From: Paraburkholderia unamae
Lineage (GTDB): Bacteria > Pseudomonadota > Gammaproteobacteria > Burkholderiales > Burkholderiaceae
DNA: 64,000 bases
NCBI RefSeq assembly: GCF_003268775.1
Contig: NZ_QLSU01000005.1
Span: 186,001 to 250,000, forward strand
Direction of reading: 5' to 3'
Position 1 is the first letter of the stretch, and every line of letters begins with the position of its first letter. Shown piece after piece: positions 55,104 to 64,000 of the stretch. The position numbers were made by a program, and so were the translations under genes. The notes beneath the pieces are model-generated. The model saw only the letters and a program-made list of their open reading frames with translations. It was not told the origin of the DNA and ran no database searches.

Positions 55104-56261
55104 GTGCGTGGTTCCACCCTCTTTTCGGGCCCAGGCCGCGCCGCCGGACGCCGTGCCGTTGCGTGGCTCGCCTTTGCCGCCGCGCTGCTCGCGGCGCCCT
55201 TCGCCCATTCGGCGCTTCCCATCGAGCGCATCAAGCTGCCGCCGGGATTCCACATCGAAGTCCTCTCCGACGACGTTCCCGGCGCGCGCGAAATGACGCT
55301 CTCCAGCAACGGCACGCTCTATGTCGGCAGCTTTCAAGGCAACGTCTACGCGCTCGAACTGAAAAACGGCAAGCTCGACAAGCGCCACGTCGTGGCCTCG
55401 GGGCTCACGATGCCGGTCGGGGTGGCCTGGCGCGACGGCGCGCTCTATGTCTCGGCCGTCTCGTCGATCGTGCGGCTCGACGACATCGATCACCACCTGG
55501 ACAACCCGCCCCGGCCCGCGATCGTCACGAGCGCCCTGCCCACCGAGCGCCATCACGGCTGGAAGTTCATCGCCTTCGGGCCCGACGGCAAGCTCTATGT
55601 GCCGCAAGGCGCGCCGTGCAACGTCTGCCTGCCGGCGAACGACCCGCAGCGCGTGCATTTCGCGATGATCGGACGCATGGACGCCGACGGCTCGCACTAC
55701 GAGACCATCGCGCGCGGCGTGCGCAACACCGTGGGCTTCGCGTGGCATCCGCAAACGCACGAGTTGTGGTTCACCGACAACGGCCGCGACATGCTCGGCG
55801 ACGATATCCCCGACGACAAGCTCAACCGCCTTTCGCACACAGGCGAGGACTTCGGCTTTCCGTACTGCCACGGCGACAACGTGGCCGACCCCGAATTCGG
55901 CGCAGGCCATCCTTGCAGCGGCTTCACGCCGCCGGTCGCGAAACTCGGCGCGCATGTCGCCTCGCTCGGCATGCGCTTCTATACGGGCTCGATGTTCCCC
56001 GCCGCCTACGCGAACAGCATCTTCATTGCCGAGCACGGCTCGTGGAACCGCAGCAAGAAGGTCGGCTACCGCGTGGTGCGCATCAGCGCCAACCCCGACG
56101 GTTCGAACGCGAGGCAAGACGTGTTCGCGCAAGGCTGGCTCAATTCCGACGAAACCCAATGGGGCCGCCCCGCCGACGTGCTGCCGTTGCCCGACGGATC
56201 GCTTCTCATCAGCGACGACTACGCGGGTGCGATCTATCGCGTGACCTACAGCAAGCCGTGA
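55104..56261 (+). CDS. PQQ-dependent sorbosone/sugar dehydrogenase-like exported protein
   Basis: This 385-residue protein (GTG 55104; frame open further upstream) has a signal peptide ending AHSALP. The six-bladed beta-propeller of soluble glucose/sorbosone dehydrogenases follows: IKLPPGFHIEVLSDDVPGAREMTLSSNGTLYVGS, IRVHGWKF-type HHGWKFIAFGPDGKLYVPQGAPCNVCL, IARGVRNTVGFAWHP and IFIAEHGSWNRS. It probably oxidises sugars in the periplasm. GGGGCGG is 5 bp before the GTG, but the exact start is uncertain. Confidence 0.85.
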   Translation: MRGSTLFSGPGRAAGRRAVAWLAFAAALLAAPFAHSALPIERIKLPPGFHIEVLSDDVPGAREMTLSSNGTLYVGSFQGNVYALELKNGKLDKRHVVASGLTMPVGVAWRDGALYVSAVSSIVRLDDIDHHLDNPPRPAIVTSALPTERHHGWKFIAFGPDGKLYVPQGAPCNVCLPANDPQRVHFAMIGRMDADGSHYETIARGVRNTVGFAWHPQTHELWFTDNGRDMLGDDIPDDKLNRLSHTGEDFGFPYCHGDNVADPEFGAGHPCSGFTPPVAKLGAHVASLGMRFYTGSMFPAAYANSIFIAEHGSWNRSKKVGYRVVRISANPDGSNARQDVFAQGWLNSDETQWGRPADVLPLPDGSLLISDDYAGAIYRVTYSKP

Positions 56262-56378
56262 TGCAGCGCCAGGCTTACGCCCGGCGGCATACGTGGTGCC
56301 GGGCATAAGCGCACGCTTGTCCCGCGCGGCGGACGCACGGCTACAATCCCCAGCGGCCGTCCACGATCGCACCAGCCC

Positions 56379-56852
56379 ATGCCCAACGAGAAGAACCTCA
56401 CACGCTTTCGCTCCAAGACGCTCACTGCCGCGCTCGCCTTCCTGTTTGGCAGCCTCGGCGCGCACCGCTTCTATCTGTACGGGCCGCGCGACTTCTGGGG
56501 CTGGGCGCACGCGCTCGCCACGCTCATCGGTATTCCCGGCGTGCTGCTGCTTGCCGCCACGGAGCGCGCCTCGATTCCCGGCTGGGTGCTCGCCGTGATT
56601 GGCGCCGTTTCCGTGCTGTCGGCGTTTCTTGCGGCGATCGTCTACGGCCTGCGCCCCGACGCCAAATGGGATGCGCAGTTCAACCCCGCCTTCGCGGAGA
56701 ACGGCCGCACGAGCCGCTCGGGCTGGACGGTGATCTTCGTCGTGATCTTCTCGCTGCTGATTGGCGCGTTCCTGCTCATGACGGGCCTCGCGCTCTCGTT
56801 CCAGACGTACTTCGAATCGCAGGTCGAAGCCGCGAAGGCGATCTCGCAGTAA
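56379..56852 (+). CDS. TM2-domain membrane protein
   Basis: This 157-residue protein has about four hydrophobic helices. The first half has a TM2-type pattern (KTLTAALAFLFGSLGAHRFYLYGPRDFWGW, with the Gly-x-His-Arg-Phe-Tyr core). An RPDAKWDAQFNPAFAENGR loop and two further helices follow. The role of bacterial TM2 proteins is unknown. Confidence 0.85.
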   Translation: MPNEKNLTRFRSKTLTAALAFLFGSLGAHRFYLYGPRDFWGWAHALATLIGIPGVLLLAATERASIPGWVLAVIGAVSVLSAFLAAIVYGLRPDAKWDAQFNPAFAENGRTSRSGWTVIFVVIFSLLIGAFLLMTGLALSFQTYFESQVEAAKAISQ

Positions 56853-56867
56853 CGCCGCGGCGCGCGC

Positions 56868-58043
56868 TCAGAACAAGTCAAGCTGCGGCTTTTCGCGCAC
56901 GGTCTTCGCCTGCACGAACGCCGACATGTCGAGAATGCCGTGGCGGCGCTCGTTGAGCCCGAGGCGGCGCACGGCGTTGTGAAAGCGCTGCGTGAGCAGG
57001 TCCGCCCAGAGACCCGTGCCCTTCATGCGCTGGGAAAAAGCCGACTCATAGTCCTTGCCGCCGCGCATGTCGCGCACGCGGCTCATCACCCGCTCCGCGC
57101 GCTGCGGGAAATGCGCCGCCAGCCAGTCCTGAAAAAGCGGCGCGACTTCCCACGGCAGGCGCAGCACGATATAGCTCGCGCTCGTCGCGCCCGCCTCGGC
57201 GCAGGCTTCGAGCACGCGCTCCATGTCGGGCTCGGTCACGAAGGGAATCACCGGTGCGATGCTCACGCCCACCGGCACGCCGGCTTCGGCCAGCGTGCGA
57301 ATCGTGCGCAGCCGCCGCGCCGGCGTAGCCGCGCGCGGTTCGAGCGAGCGCGCGAGATCGGCGTCCAGCGTGGTGATGGTGATGGCGGCCATGAACTGCT
57401 TGCGCGCCGCCATCGGCGCGAGGAGGTCGAGATCGCGCTCGATCAGCGAAGACTTCGTGATGGCCGCGAACGGGTGATGGCGCTCGGCCAGCACCTCGAT
57501 CACGCGGCGCGTGATGCGCAAGTCGCGCTCGACGGGTTGCCAGGCGTCGGTGTTCACGCCGAGCGCGATGGGCTCCGGCTCGTACGACGGCTTCGCGATT
57601 TCCCGCGCGAGCAGTTCCGCCGCGTTGACCTTCGCATAGATGCGGCTTTCGAAGTCGAGGCCCGGTGACAGGCCGAGATAGCTGTGCGTGGGGCGCGCGA
57701 AGCAATAGATGCAGCCGTGCTCGCAACCCCGGTACGGGTTGAGCGAAACGTTGAACGGAATGTCGGGCGACTGGTTGCGCGTGAGGATGCTTTTCGCGCG
57801 CTCCTCGAAGACTTCGGTGCGCAGCGTGGGCTCAGCAGCGTCTTCGCCCACTTTCCCCTCCCCGCACTCTCCGCCCTGCGCGTTCTCGCGGCCGCCCGCT
57901 TGCTGCCAGCCGTCGTCGAACGCTTCGCGCTGGTCGACTTCGTAACGCCCCTGGAGGTTCGTGACCGCACCGCGCCCCTTGCGCGCCGTGGGCGGCGCAA
58001 CGGGATACCAGGCGTCGGGATCGTGGGGATGAGAGTCGGTCAC
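56868..58043 (-). CDS. PA0069-family radical SAM protein
   Basis: This 391-residue protein has an SplB-like radical SAM core with the cluster motif CEHGCIYCFARPTHSYLGLSPGLDFE. It belongs to the family named after P. aeruginosa PA0069, and function is unestablished. A Gly/Glu-rich insertion of about 25 residues precedes the core. The start is GTG 58043. A LexA box 39-54 bp upstream suggests SOS control, in line with PA0069 belonging to the LexA regulon in P. aeruginosa. Confidence 0.9.
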   Translation of the reverse strand: MTDSHPHDPDAWYPVAPPTARKGRGAVTNLQGRYEVDQREAFDDGWQQAGGRENAQGGECGEGKVGEDAAEPTLRTEVFEERAKSILTRNQSPDIPFNVSLNPYRGCEHGCIYCFARPTHSYLGLSPGLDFESRIYAKVNAAELLAREIAKPSYEPEPIALGVNTDAWQPVERDLRITRRVIEVLAERHHPFAAITKSSLIERDLDLLAPMAARKQFMAAITITTLDADLARSLEPRAATPARRLRTIRTLAEAGVPVGVSIAPVIPFVTEPDMERVLEACAEAGATSASYIVLRLPWEVAPLFQDWLAAHFPQRAERVMSRVRDMRGGKDYESAFSQRMKGTGLWADLLTQRFHNAVRRLGLNERRHGILDMSAFVQAKTVREKPQLDLF

Positions 58044-58067
58044 GGCTGAAACGGGAAGGACATGAAG

Positions 58068-58111
58068 AACGCGGCTCGATACTGTATAAATATACAGTAT
58101 CGAGCCGCGTT
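58068..58111. repeat. 44-bp palindrome containing a LexA box
   Basis: Arms of 21 bp (58068-58088 and 58091-58111) flank a central AA. The inner 16 bp are a near-consensus SOS box. The outer part (CGCGGCTCGATA) is an additional perfect inverted repeat that would form a hairpin downstream of the Lrp gene. Confidence 0.92.
58082..58097 (-). promoter_or_regulatory. LexA (SOS) operator of the PA0069-family gene
   Basis: CTGTATAAATATACAG differs from CTGTATATATATACAG at one position. It overlaps a TATATT -10-like box whose -35 is TCGACA, 16 bp upstream on the minus strand. Confidence 0.88.
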
Positions 58112-58136
58112 GTCGAGTCCTAAAAACAGGGCGCTT

Positions 58137-58625
58137 TCAGTCGCCCACCGCGATCGTCAGCGTCTCCTTGATCTCCTCCATCACCACGTAGCTCTTCGAC
58201 TGCACCGCGCCCGGCAGTTGCAGCAGGATGTCGCCGAGCAGCTTGCGGTAGTCGGCCATCTCGCCAATGCGCGCCTTGATCAGATAGTCGAAGTCGCCCG
58301 AAACGAGGTGGCATTCGAGCACCTCGGGAATCTTCTGCACCTCGCGGCGGAACTGGTCGAACATGTTGCCGCTTTTGTGGTCGAGCGTGATCTCCACGAA
58401 CACGAGCAGCGCCGCGCCCAGCACGCCGGGATTCACGCGCGCGTAGTAGCCCGTGATGACGCCGTCGCGCTCCATGCGCTTCACGCGCTCGATGCACGGC
58501 GTAACTGAGAGTCCGACCTGCTCCGCGAGGTCCTTCATGGCCATGCGACCGTCTTCCTGGAGCAGTTTCAGGATGCGATGGTCGAGCCGGTCGAGCGCAC
58601 GGACCGGTTGGCGCTGCGTTCTCAT
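58137..58625 (-). CDS. Lrp/AsnC-family transcriptional regulator
   Basis: This 162-residue protein has an N-terminal HTH (LDRLDHRILKLLQEDGRMAMKDLAEQVGLSVTPCIERVKRMERDGVITGY) and a RAM ligand-binding domain (VFVEITLDHKSGNMFDQF, GDFDYLIKARIGEMADYRKLLGD). It is close to Lrp and DadR. It is divergent from dadA, whose Pseudomonas homologue is activated by DadR in response to L-alanine, so it is the probable regulator of dadA. Confidence 0.95.
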   Translation of the reverse strand: MRTQRQPVRALDRLDHRILKLLQEDGRMAMKDLAEQVGLSVTPCIERVKRMERDGVITGYYARVNPGVLGAALLVFVEITLDHKSGNMFDQFRREVQKIPEVLECHLVSGDFDYLIKARIGEMADYRKLLGDILLQLPGAVQSKSYVVMEEIKETLTIAVGD

Positions 58626-58802
58626 GATTTATTCCTGAAAAACAGAGAAATACGATAACAAAACCTAGAGATACAACAATAGCATAGCTGTAATAACTGG
58701 CTACATCCGAAATTTCGTGCCTTCCACCCTATCGGTGCCGCAACACGGCAATCAGGGTCCCCGGCAACGCGGCGTAGCCCCACCAATCTCTAGGGAGCAG
58801 CT
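58626..58802. promoter_or_regulatory. Divergent control region between lrp-type gene and dadA
   Basis: This 177-bp spacer has an AT-rich core near 58640-58700 (many A/T triplets, TAGCATAGCTG and GTAATAAC), consistent with an Lrp-binding region and promoters for both genes. No exact operator could be defined by eye. Confidence 0.45.
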
Positions 58803-60089
58803 ATGCGAGTCGTCGTGTTGGGCAGTGGTGTGGTCGGGGTGGCCAGCGCCTGGTATCTCGCCCGCGCGGGCCACGAAGTCACGGTGATCGACCGCGAGGC
58901 GGGTCCCGCGCTCGAAACCAGCTTTGCGAACGCCGGCCAGATCTCGCCGGGTTACGCCGCGCCGTGGGCGGCGCCGGGCGTCCCGCTCAAGGCGATCAAG
59001 TGGATGTTCGAGAAGCACGCGCCGCTCGCCATTCGCCTCGACGGCACGAAGTTCCAGTTGCAGTGGATGTGGCAGATGCTGCAAAACTGCACCACCGAAC
59101 GCTACGCGCTCAACAAGGGCCGCATGGTGCGCCTCGCCGAGTACAGCCGCGACTGCCTGCAAGCGCTGCGCGCCGACACCGGCATCCACTACGAAGGCCG
59201 CACGGGCGGCACGCTCCAGGTGTTCCGCACGCAACAGCAATTCGAAGGCGCGGCGAAGGACATCGCCGTGCTCAAGGAAGCCAACGTGCCGTATGAGCTG
59301 CTCACCGCCGCCGAACTCGGCCGCGCCGAACCGGCGCTCGCCGCGGTCTCGGGCAAGCTCACGGGCGGCCTGCGCCTGCCCGGCGACGAAACCGGCGACT
59401 GCCAGATGTTCACCACGCGCCTCGCCGCGATGGCCGAGGAACTGGGCGTCAAGTTCCGCTACAACACGCCGATCGACGGCCTCGCCATGCAAGGCGACCG
59501 CATCGCCGGCGTGCAATGCGGCAGCGAACTCGTGCGCGCGGATTCGTATGTGGTCGCGCTCGGCTCCTTCTCCACGAAGATGCTCGCGGGCCTCGTGAAG
59601 ATTCCCGTCTACCCGCTCAAGGGCTACTCGATCACGGCGCCGATCGTCAACGCGGATGCCGCACCGGTTTCGACCGTGCTCGACGAAACCTACAAGATCG
59701 CGATCACGCGCTTCGACGACCGCATCCGTGTGGGCGGCATGGCGGAAATCGTCGGCTTCGACAAGACGCTGAAGCAGGCGCGCCGCGAAACGCTCGAAAT
59801 GTGCGTGAACGACCTGTTCCCGGGCGGCGGCGACACGTCGAAGGCCACCTTCTGGACGGGCCTGCGCCCGATGACGCCGGACGGCACGCCCGTGGTCGGC
59901 CGCACGCCGATCTCGAACCTGTTCCTGAACACGGGCCACGGCACGCTGGGCTGGACGATGTCGTGCGGCTCGGGCCAACTGCTCGCCGACCTGATTTCGG
60001 GCAAGCAACCCGCGATCCGCGCCGACGACCTGTCGGTCCACCGCTATCTCGGCGACACGCAAGGCTCGCATCGCCCGGCCTATGCCTGA
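58803..60089 (+). CDS. dadA: D-amino acid dehydrogenase
   Basis: This 428-residue FAD enzyme oxidatively deaminates D-amino acids, chiefly D-alanine. The Rossmann motif [30 protein letters not shown] is at the N-terminus, with [24 protein letters not shown] and the C-terminal [25 protein letters not shown]. Length matches DadA. It is divergent from the Lrp-type gene. No alanine racemase gene (dadX) lies in the window. Confidence 0.97.
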   Translation: MRVVVLGSGVVGVASAWYLARAGHEVTVIDREAGPALETSFANAGQISPGYAAPWAAPGVPLKAIKWMFEKHAPLAIRLDGTKFQLQWMWQMLQNCTTERYALNKGRMVRLAEYSRDCLQALRADTGIHYEGRTGGTLQVFRTQQQFEGAAKDIAVLKEANVPYELLTAAELGRAEPALAAVSGKLTGGLRLPGDETGDCQMFTTRLAAMAEELGVKFRYNTPIDGLAMQGDRIAGVQCGSELVRADSYVVALGSFSTKMLAGLVKIPVYPLKGYSITAPIVNADAAPVSTVLDETYKIAITRFDDRIRVGGMAEIVGFDKTLKQARRETLEMCVNDLFPGGGDTSKATFWTGLRPMTPDGTPVVGRTPISNLFLNTGHGTLGWTMSCGSGQLLADLISGKQPAIRADDLSVHRYLGDTQGSHRPAYA

Positions 60090-60108
60090 TTGGCCAGCGG
60101 CATGAACG

Positions 60109-60135
60109 AACACGGCGCCCTCGGGCGCCGTGTTT
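60109..60135 (+). terminator. Intrinsic terminator after dadA
   Basis: A 12-bp stem (AACACGGCGCCC with GGGCGCCGTGTT) has a 2-nt loop and a T-rich tail. It separates dadA from the convergent acyl-CoA dehydrogenase gene. Confidence 0.85.
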
Positions 60136-60165
60136 CATTTCTCGCGGCTCATGCGATGCGCGGCG

Positions 60166-61953
60166 TCAGAACTGGTCCTCCGAAAGCGCCAGCACGCCCT
60201 CGCCGCCATTCGCGCTGACGATCGCCGCTTCGAGCGCCACCGCTTGCGGCAACACGTGCTGCGCAAAGAACTGCGCCGTGGCGATCTTCGCGCCATGAAA
60301 CTTCGGATCGGACGCCATGAGGCGCTGCGAGGCGAGCATGGCGCGCGCCATCTGCCAGCCGCCCAGCACGATGCCCGCGAGCTTCAGATACGGCACGCTG
60401 CCCGCGAATACCGCGTTCGGGTCGCTTTTCGCCTTCGCCAGCACGAAGTCCACGACCGAGGCCAGCGCCTCGCGACCGAGCGCCAGGTGCTTGCGCATCG
60501 ACTCGAACGCCGCGCCTTCGTGCGCGCCGAGCGCATCGACGGTCTGCCCGATATCGCCGAGCAGCGCCCTGGCGGCCGCGCCGCCGTCGCGCAGCGTCTT
60601 GCGCCCCACCAGGTCGTTCGCCTGGATCGCCGTCGTGCCCTCGTAGATCGGCAGGATGCGCGCGTCGCGATAGAACTGCGCCGCGCCCGTCTCCTCGATG
60701 AAACCCATGCCGCCGTGCACCTGCACGCCGAGGCTCGTCACCTCCAGCGCGAGTTCGGTGCTCCAGCCCTTCACGATCGGCACGAGGTACTCGTAGCGCG
60801 CCTGATGCCGCTCGCGGGCGGCCTCGTCGGGCGCGCCATGCGCGCGATCGCTCTCGCTCGCCGCAACATAGGCGAGCGCCCGCGCGGCTTCGGTCAACGC
60901 GCGCATCGTGCCCAGCATGCGGCGCACGTCGGGGTGATGGATGATGGTCACCGCCTGCTTCGCGGAGCCGTCCACGGGGCGGCTTTGCACGCGCTCTTTC
61001 GCATAGGCGAGCGCCTTCTGGTACGCGCGATCGGCAACGGCCACGCCCTGCATGCCCACGGCGAAGCGCGCCGCGTTCATCATGATGAACATGTATTCGA
61101 GGCCGCGATTCTCCTCGCCGATCAACTGGCCGAGCGCACCGCCCTGATCGCCGAATTGCAGCACTGCGGTCGGGCTCGCCTTGATGCCGAGCTTGTGTTC
61201 GATCGACACGCAATGCACGTCGTTGCGCGCGCCGAGCGTGCCATCATCGCCCACGAGAAACTTCGGCACGATGAAAAGCGAGATGCCCTTCACGCCTTCG
61301 GGCGCGGTGGGCGTGCGCGCGAGCACGAGATGGACGATGTTTTCCGCCATGTCGTGCTCGCCCCACGTGATGAAAATCTTCGTGCCGAACAGCTTGTACG
61401 TGCCGTCGCCCTGCGGCTCGGCGCGCGTGCGCACGGCGGCGAGATCGGAGCCCGCCTGGGGCTCGGTGAGATTCATCGTGCCGGTCCAGTCGCCCGAGAT
61501 GAGCTTCGGCACGAAGCGCTGCTTCTGCGCTTCGCTGCCGGCGGTGAGAAGCGCCTCGATGGCGCCGTCGGTGAGCAGCGGGCACAACGCGAACGAGAGA
61601 TTCGCCGCGTTGAGCATTTCCATGCACGGCGTGCCCACGAGTTTCGGCAGGCCCTGTCCTTCGTAGTCCTGTGGATGTTGCACGCCTTGCCAGCCACCCT
61701 CCACGTATTGCCGGAACGCTTCCTTGAAACCGGGTGTGGCGTGCACGACACCGTTTTCCCACCGGCTCGGATTGCGGTCGCCTTCGGTGTTGAGGGGCTC
61801 GATCACCTCGCCGCACAGCTTCGCGGCTTCCTGCAACACGGCTTCGACGGTTTCGGGCGTGGCGTCTTCGCCGCCCGGCAGCCTGGCGATCTCCTCCAGG
61901 CCGGCCAGCTCCTTCATGACGAACAGCATGTCGCTCGTGGGCGCGTGGTACAT
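60166..61953 (-). CDS. Acyl-CoA dehydrogenase (long-form, DmdC-like)
   Basis: This 595-residue FAD enzyme is related to the large acyl-CoA dehydrogenases. Features are MNLTEPQAGSDLAAVRTRAEP, KIFITWGEHDMAENIVHLVLAR, VQVHGGMGFIEETGAAQFYRDARILPIYEGTTAIQANDLVGRK and a C-terminal extra domain. ATG 61953 has GAGGAG at 6 bp; a TTG at 61974 is disfavoured. It follows etfB-etfA, which supply its electron acceptor. Chain-length specificity is unknown. Confidence 0.94.
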   Translation of the reverse strand: MYHAPTSDMLFVMKELAGLEEIARLPGGEDATPETVEAVLQEAAKLCGEVIEPLNTEGDRNPSRWENGVVHATPGFKEAFRQYVEGGWQGVQHPQDYEGQGLPKLVGTPCMEMLNAANLSFALCPLLTDGAIEALLTAGSEAQKQRFVPKLISGDWTGTMNLTEPQAGSDLAAVRTRAEPQGDGTYKLFGTKIFITWGEHDMAENIVHLVLARTPTAPEGVKGISLFIVPKFLVGDDGTLGARNDVHCVSIEHKLGIKASPTAVLQFGDQGGALGQLIGEENRGLEYMFIMMNAARFAVGMQGVAVADRAYQKALAYAKERVQSRPVDGSAKQAVTIIHHPDVRRMLGTMRALTEAARALAYVAASESDRAHGAPDEAARERHQARYEYLVPIVKGWSTELALEVTSLGVQVHGGMGFIEETGAAQFYRDARILPIYEGTTAIQANDLVGRKTLRDGGAAARALLGDIGQTVDALGAHEGAAFESMRKHLALGREALASVVDFVLAKAKSDPNAVFAGSVPYLKLAGIVLGGWQMARAMLASQRLMASDPKFHGAKIATAQFFAQHVLPQAVALEAAIVSANGGEGVLALSEDQF

Positions 61954-61971
61954 GGCAGTCTCCTCAAATGA

Positions 61972-61999
61972 CAAAGGGGCGCCGCGGCGCCCCTTTGTT
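61972..61999 (-). terminator. Hairpin between etfA and the acyl-CoA dehydrogenase gene
   Basis: CAAAGGGGCGCC pairs with GGCGCCCCTTTG around a 2-nt loop. On the minus strand it lacks a T run, so it may act as a partial terminator or stability element in the operon. Confidence 0.65.
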
Positions 62000-62065
62000 G
62001 CTTCGTCTCACGCCGTGCGTTCAATCATGATCGCAGCGCTCGATCGCTCGGTTCTACGGCTGGCT

Positions 62066-63001
62066 TCAGCCGAGTTCCTTCACGAGTTCCGGCACGACCG
62101 TGAACAGGTCGCCCACGAGGCCGTAATCGGCCACGCTGAAAATCGGCGCTTCCTCGTCCTTGTTGATCGCGACGATGACCTTCGAGTCCTTCATGCCGGC
62201 CAGATGCTGAATCGCGCCCGAGATGCCGACCGCCACGTACAGTTGCGGCGCGACGATCTTGCCGGTCTGACCGACTTGATAGTCGTTCGGCACGTAGCCC
62301 GCGTCCACGGCCGCGCGCGATGCGCCCAGTGCTGCGTTGAGCTTGTCCGCCAGCGGCTCCAGCACCTTCGTATAGTTCTCGCCGCTGCCCAGACCGCGGC
62401 CGCCCGAGACGATGATCTTCGCGCTCGTGAGTTCCGGGCGGTCGAGCTTCGTGACTTCACGGCCGACGAATGCCGACTTGCCGCTGTCCGCTGCGGCGTC
62501 GAGCTTTTCGATTGCAGCGCTGCCGCCTTCGGCCGCCACTGCGTCGAACGCCGTCGTACGCACGGTGATGACCTTGACCGGATCGGCCGATTGAACCGTC
62601 GCGATGGCGTTGCCCGCGTAGATCGGACGCTCGAACGTGTCCGGCGAATCCACGGCGGTGATATCGCTGATCTGTGCGACGTCGAGCTTCGCGGCGATAC
62701 GCGGCGTGACGTTCTTGCCCGCTGCCGTTGCCGGAGCCAGGATGTGCGTGTAGTTCTTCGCAATCGCGATGACCGTCGCTTCGACGTTCTCGGCGAGACC
62801 CTGTTCGAGTTGCGGCGCGTCGGCGAGCAGCACCTTCGCCACGCCTGCGATCTTCGCTGCTGCGTCCGCAGCCGCTTGCGCGTTGTGGCCCGCGACCAGC
62901 ACGTGCACGTCGCCGCCAATCTTCTGTGCTGCGGCGACGGTGTTCAGCGTCGCGGCCTTGATCGAGTGATTGTCGTGTTCAGCAATAACCAGATTCGTCA
63001 T
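62066..63001 (-). CDS. etfA: Electron transfer flavoprotein alpha subunit
   Basis: This 311-residue subunit binds FAD and passes electrons from acyl-CoA dehydrogenases to ETF-ubiquinone oxidoreductase. The C-terminal FAD domain contains [54 protein letters not shown] and [24 protein letters not shown]. It is preceded by etfB with a 14-bp gap. Confidence 0.98.
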   Translation of the reverse strand: MTNLVIAEHDNHSIKAATLNTVAAAQKIGGDVHVLVAGHNAQAAADAAAKIAGVAKVLLADAPQLEQGLAENVEATVIAIAKNYTHILAPATAAGKNVTPRIAAKLDVAQISDITAVDSPDTFERPIYAGNAIATVQSADPVKVITVRTTAFDAVAAEGGSAAIEKLDAAADSGKSAFVGREVTKLDRPELTSAKIIVSGGRGLGSGENYTKVLEPLADKLNAALGASRAAVDAGYVPNDYQVGQTGKIVAPQLYVAVGISGAIQHLAGMKDSKVIVAINKDEEAPIFSVADYGLVGDLFTVVPELVKELG

Positions 63002-63015
63002 TTTCGTCTCGCTCC

Positions 63016-63765
63016 TTACAACACCTTGGCTTCCGTCTTCAGCTTCTCGACCAGCGTCTTCACGTCCGGCACCTTCACGCCTGCCGAGCGCTTCGGCGGC
63101 TCGACGACCTTCAGCGTCTTCAGACGCGGCGTGACGTCAACGCCCAGGTCTTCCGGCTTGAGCGTTTCGAGCGGCTTCTTCTTCGCCTTCATGATGTTCG
63201 GCAGCGTGACGTAGCGCGGCTCATTGAGGCGCAGGTCCGTCGTGACGACTGCGGGCAACGTGAGCGACAGCGTTTCCGCACCGCCGTCCACTTCGCGCGA
63301 AACCGTAGCCTTGCCGTCGGCGACCACGACCTTCGAAGCGAACGTGGCTTGCGGCAGGTTCGCGAGCGCCGCGAGCATCTGGCCGGTCTGGTTCGAATCG
63401 TCGTCGATCGCCTGCTTGCCGAGGATCACGAGCTGCGGCTGTTCCTTGTCGACCAGCGCCTTCAGGAGCTTGGCGACAGCCAGCGGCTGGAGGTCTTCAT
63501 TCGACTCGATCAGGATCGCGCGGTCCGCGCCGATCGCGAGCGCCGTGCGCAGCGTTTCCTGCGCCTGCGCCACACCGGCTGAAACGGCGATCACTTCCGT
63601 CGCCACGCCCGCTTCCTTCAGGCGCACCGCTTCTTCCACGGCGATTTCGTCGAACGGGTTCATCGACATCTTCACATTGGCGATGTCGACGCCCGTGCCA
63701 TCCGACTTCACACGAACCTTCACGTTGTAATCGACTACGCGTTTGACTGGCACAAGGACTTTCAT
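63016..63765 (-). CDS. etfB: Electron transfer flavoprotein beta subunit
   Basis: This 249-residue AMP-binding ETF subunit has [75 protein letters not shown] and [28 protein letters not shown]. It is the first gene of the etfB-etfA-acyl-CoA dehydrogenase operon. Confidence 0.98.
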   Translation of the reverse strand: MKVLVPVKRVVDYNVKVRVKSDGTGVDIANVKMSMNPFDEIAVEEAVRLKEAGVATEVIAVSAGVAQAQETLRTALAIGADRAILIESNEDLQPLAVAKLLKALVDKEQPQLVILGKQAIDDDSNQTGQMLAALANLPQATFASKVVVADGKATVSREVDGGAETLSLTLPAVVTTDLRLNEPRYVTLPNIMKAKKKPLETLKPEDLGVDVTPRLKTLKVVEPPKRSAGVKVPDVKTLVEKLKTEAKVL

Positions 63766-63805
63766 TCACATGCTCCGAAGTTACGAATACGTCAACCTGG
63801 CGGAC

Positions 63806-63811
63806 ATTATA
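63806..63811 (-). promoter_or_regulatory. Likely -10 box of the etfBA operon
   Basis: A perfect TATAAT on the minus strand lies 41 bp upstream of the etfB ATG. No clear TTGACA -35 box is found at 16-18 bp. Confidence 0.5.
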
Positions 63812-63912
63812 GCGATAGCCCTGTCGGGCCGATCTGCCACCAGCAATTTTCACGAACCACCGCTGCCGCACCCCGGTCGTCAGTAGCGAACGATCGTGCG
63901 ATTTTACGGTGG

Positions 63913-63938
63913 AAAAAACCCGGGCATCAAGCCCGGGC
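63913..63938 (-). terminator. Intrinsic terminator of the gene upstream of etfB
   Basis: On the minus strand GCCCGGG pairs with CCCGGGC around a 5-nt loop and ends in TTTTTT. It terminates the gene whose end lies at 63976. Confidence 0.9.
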
Positions 63939-63975
63939 GCCGATAAATATCTCTAAATTCATCGCCTGGAGGCGC

Positions 63976-64000
63976 TTACCAGGAGGAGATGACCGCGCCG
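63976..64000 (-). CDS. C-terminal codons of a minus-strand gene, possibly MetQ-like (partial)
   Basis: A minus-strand frame running off the window ends GAVISSW-stop (TAA at 63978-63976) and is followed by a strong terminator. MetQ methionine-binding lipoproteins often end in a similar Gly-Ala-Val-x-x-x-Trp tail and precede etfB in some Burkholderia, but eight codons are too few to be sure. Confidence 0.35.

Noticed and set aside
1-64000. CRISPR arrays, insertion sequences, prophage or integrase genes
   Set aside because: No regularly spaced repeats, transposase or integrase signatures were seen on either strand.

Overview
The window is a high-GC chromosomal segment with the gene content of a betaproteobacterium, most likely Burkholderia sensu lato (Burkholderia, Paraburkholderia or Caballeronia). 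Evidence is the Burkholderia-style MoaA, MobA and MoeA run after a probable rne end, the rpsP-rimM-trmD-rplS operon, the etfBA-acyl-CoA dehydrogenase operon, and thyA, folA, pmbA, yjgA, mog and orn all lying in one stretch. Codon use is strongly GC-biased almost throughout. No insertion sequences, prophage genes or CRISPR arrays were seen.

Layout. 0-4.4 kb: end of a probable RNase E gene, molybdenum cofactor genes moaA-mobA-moeA, a small membrane protein and a GNAT acetyltransferase. 4.4-10.5 kb (minus strand): rmuC, a 2-hydroxyacid dehydrogenase, a NhaD-type antiporter, an orphan lutC and pncB. 10.7-12.3 kb: ferredoxin fdxA, two nearly identical tRNA-Asn genes and a ParDE toxin-antitoxin pair. 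12.3-18.2 kb: CreA, an AraC regulator, the AzlCD amino-acid exporter, a conserved unknown gene and a UvrD-like helicase with a LexA-like box. 18.3-29 kb: an envelope protein, an S4 RNA-binding protein, a MATE pump, a bile-acid/sodium-type symporter, a phospholipase D lipoprotein, fumC, a thioesterase and two regulators. 29-32.8 kb: a large FecR/DUF6600 secreted protein and thyA.

33.1-43.4 kb is the most notable part. Seven consecutive plus-strand genes encode secreted proteins in the order expected of a Fap-type functional amyloid operon: two small exported proteins, a FapB-like and a FapC-like repeat protein, a C39 peptidase (FapD-like), a FapE-like protein and a coiled-coil plus beta-barrel outer-membrane protein (FapF-like). 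Two paralogous sigma-54 activators with VpsR-like N-termini bracket the operon. A good sigma-54 promoter lies directly before the first gene, with two perfect inverted repeats upstream in an AT-rich tract. Three or four of the small secreted proteins share a short D-x-x-L motif, in two cases ending in a double-glycine-like site, that the C39 peptidase might recognise. The cluster sits between thyA and folA, so it looks like an accessory island in a housekeeping neighbourhood.

43.5-50.4 kb: folA, pmbA, yjgA (darP), mog, orn, an M48 protease, rsgA and a DUF2007 protein. 50.5-58.6 kb: a CobD/CbiB-like membrane protein, a Nudix hydrolase, the rplS-trmD-rimM-rpsP operon (minus strand), a sorbosone-dehydrogenase-like protein, a TM2-domain protein, and a PA0069-family radical SAM gene behind a near-consensus LexA box embedded in a 44-bp palindrome. 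58.1-64 kb: an Lrp regulator divergent from dadA, then the minus-strand etfB-etfA-acyl-CoA dehydrogenase operon and the last codons of a probable MetQ-like gene.

Other unusual features are a structured leader element present three times before unrelated genes (about 21.1, 29.1 and 35.7 kb) and a 9-bp tandem repeat before fumC.
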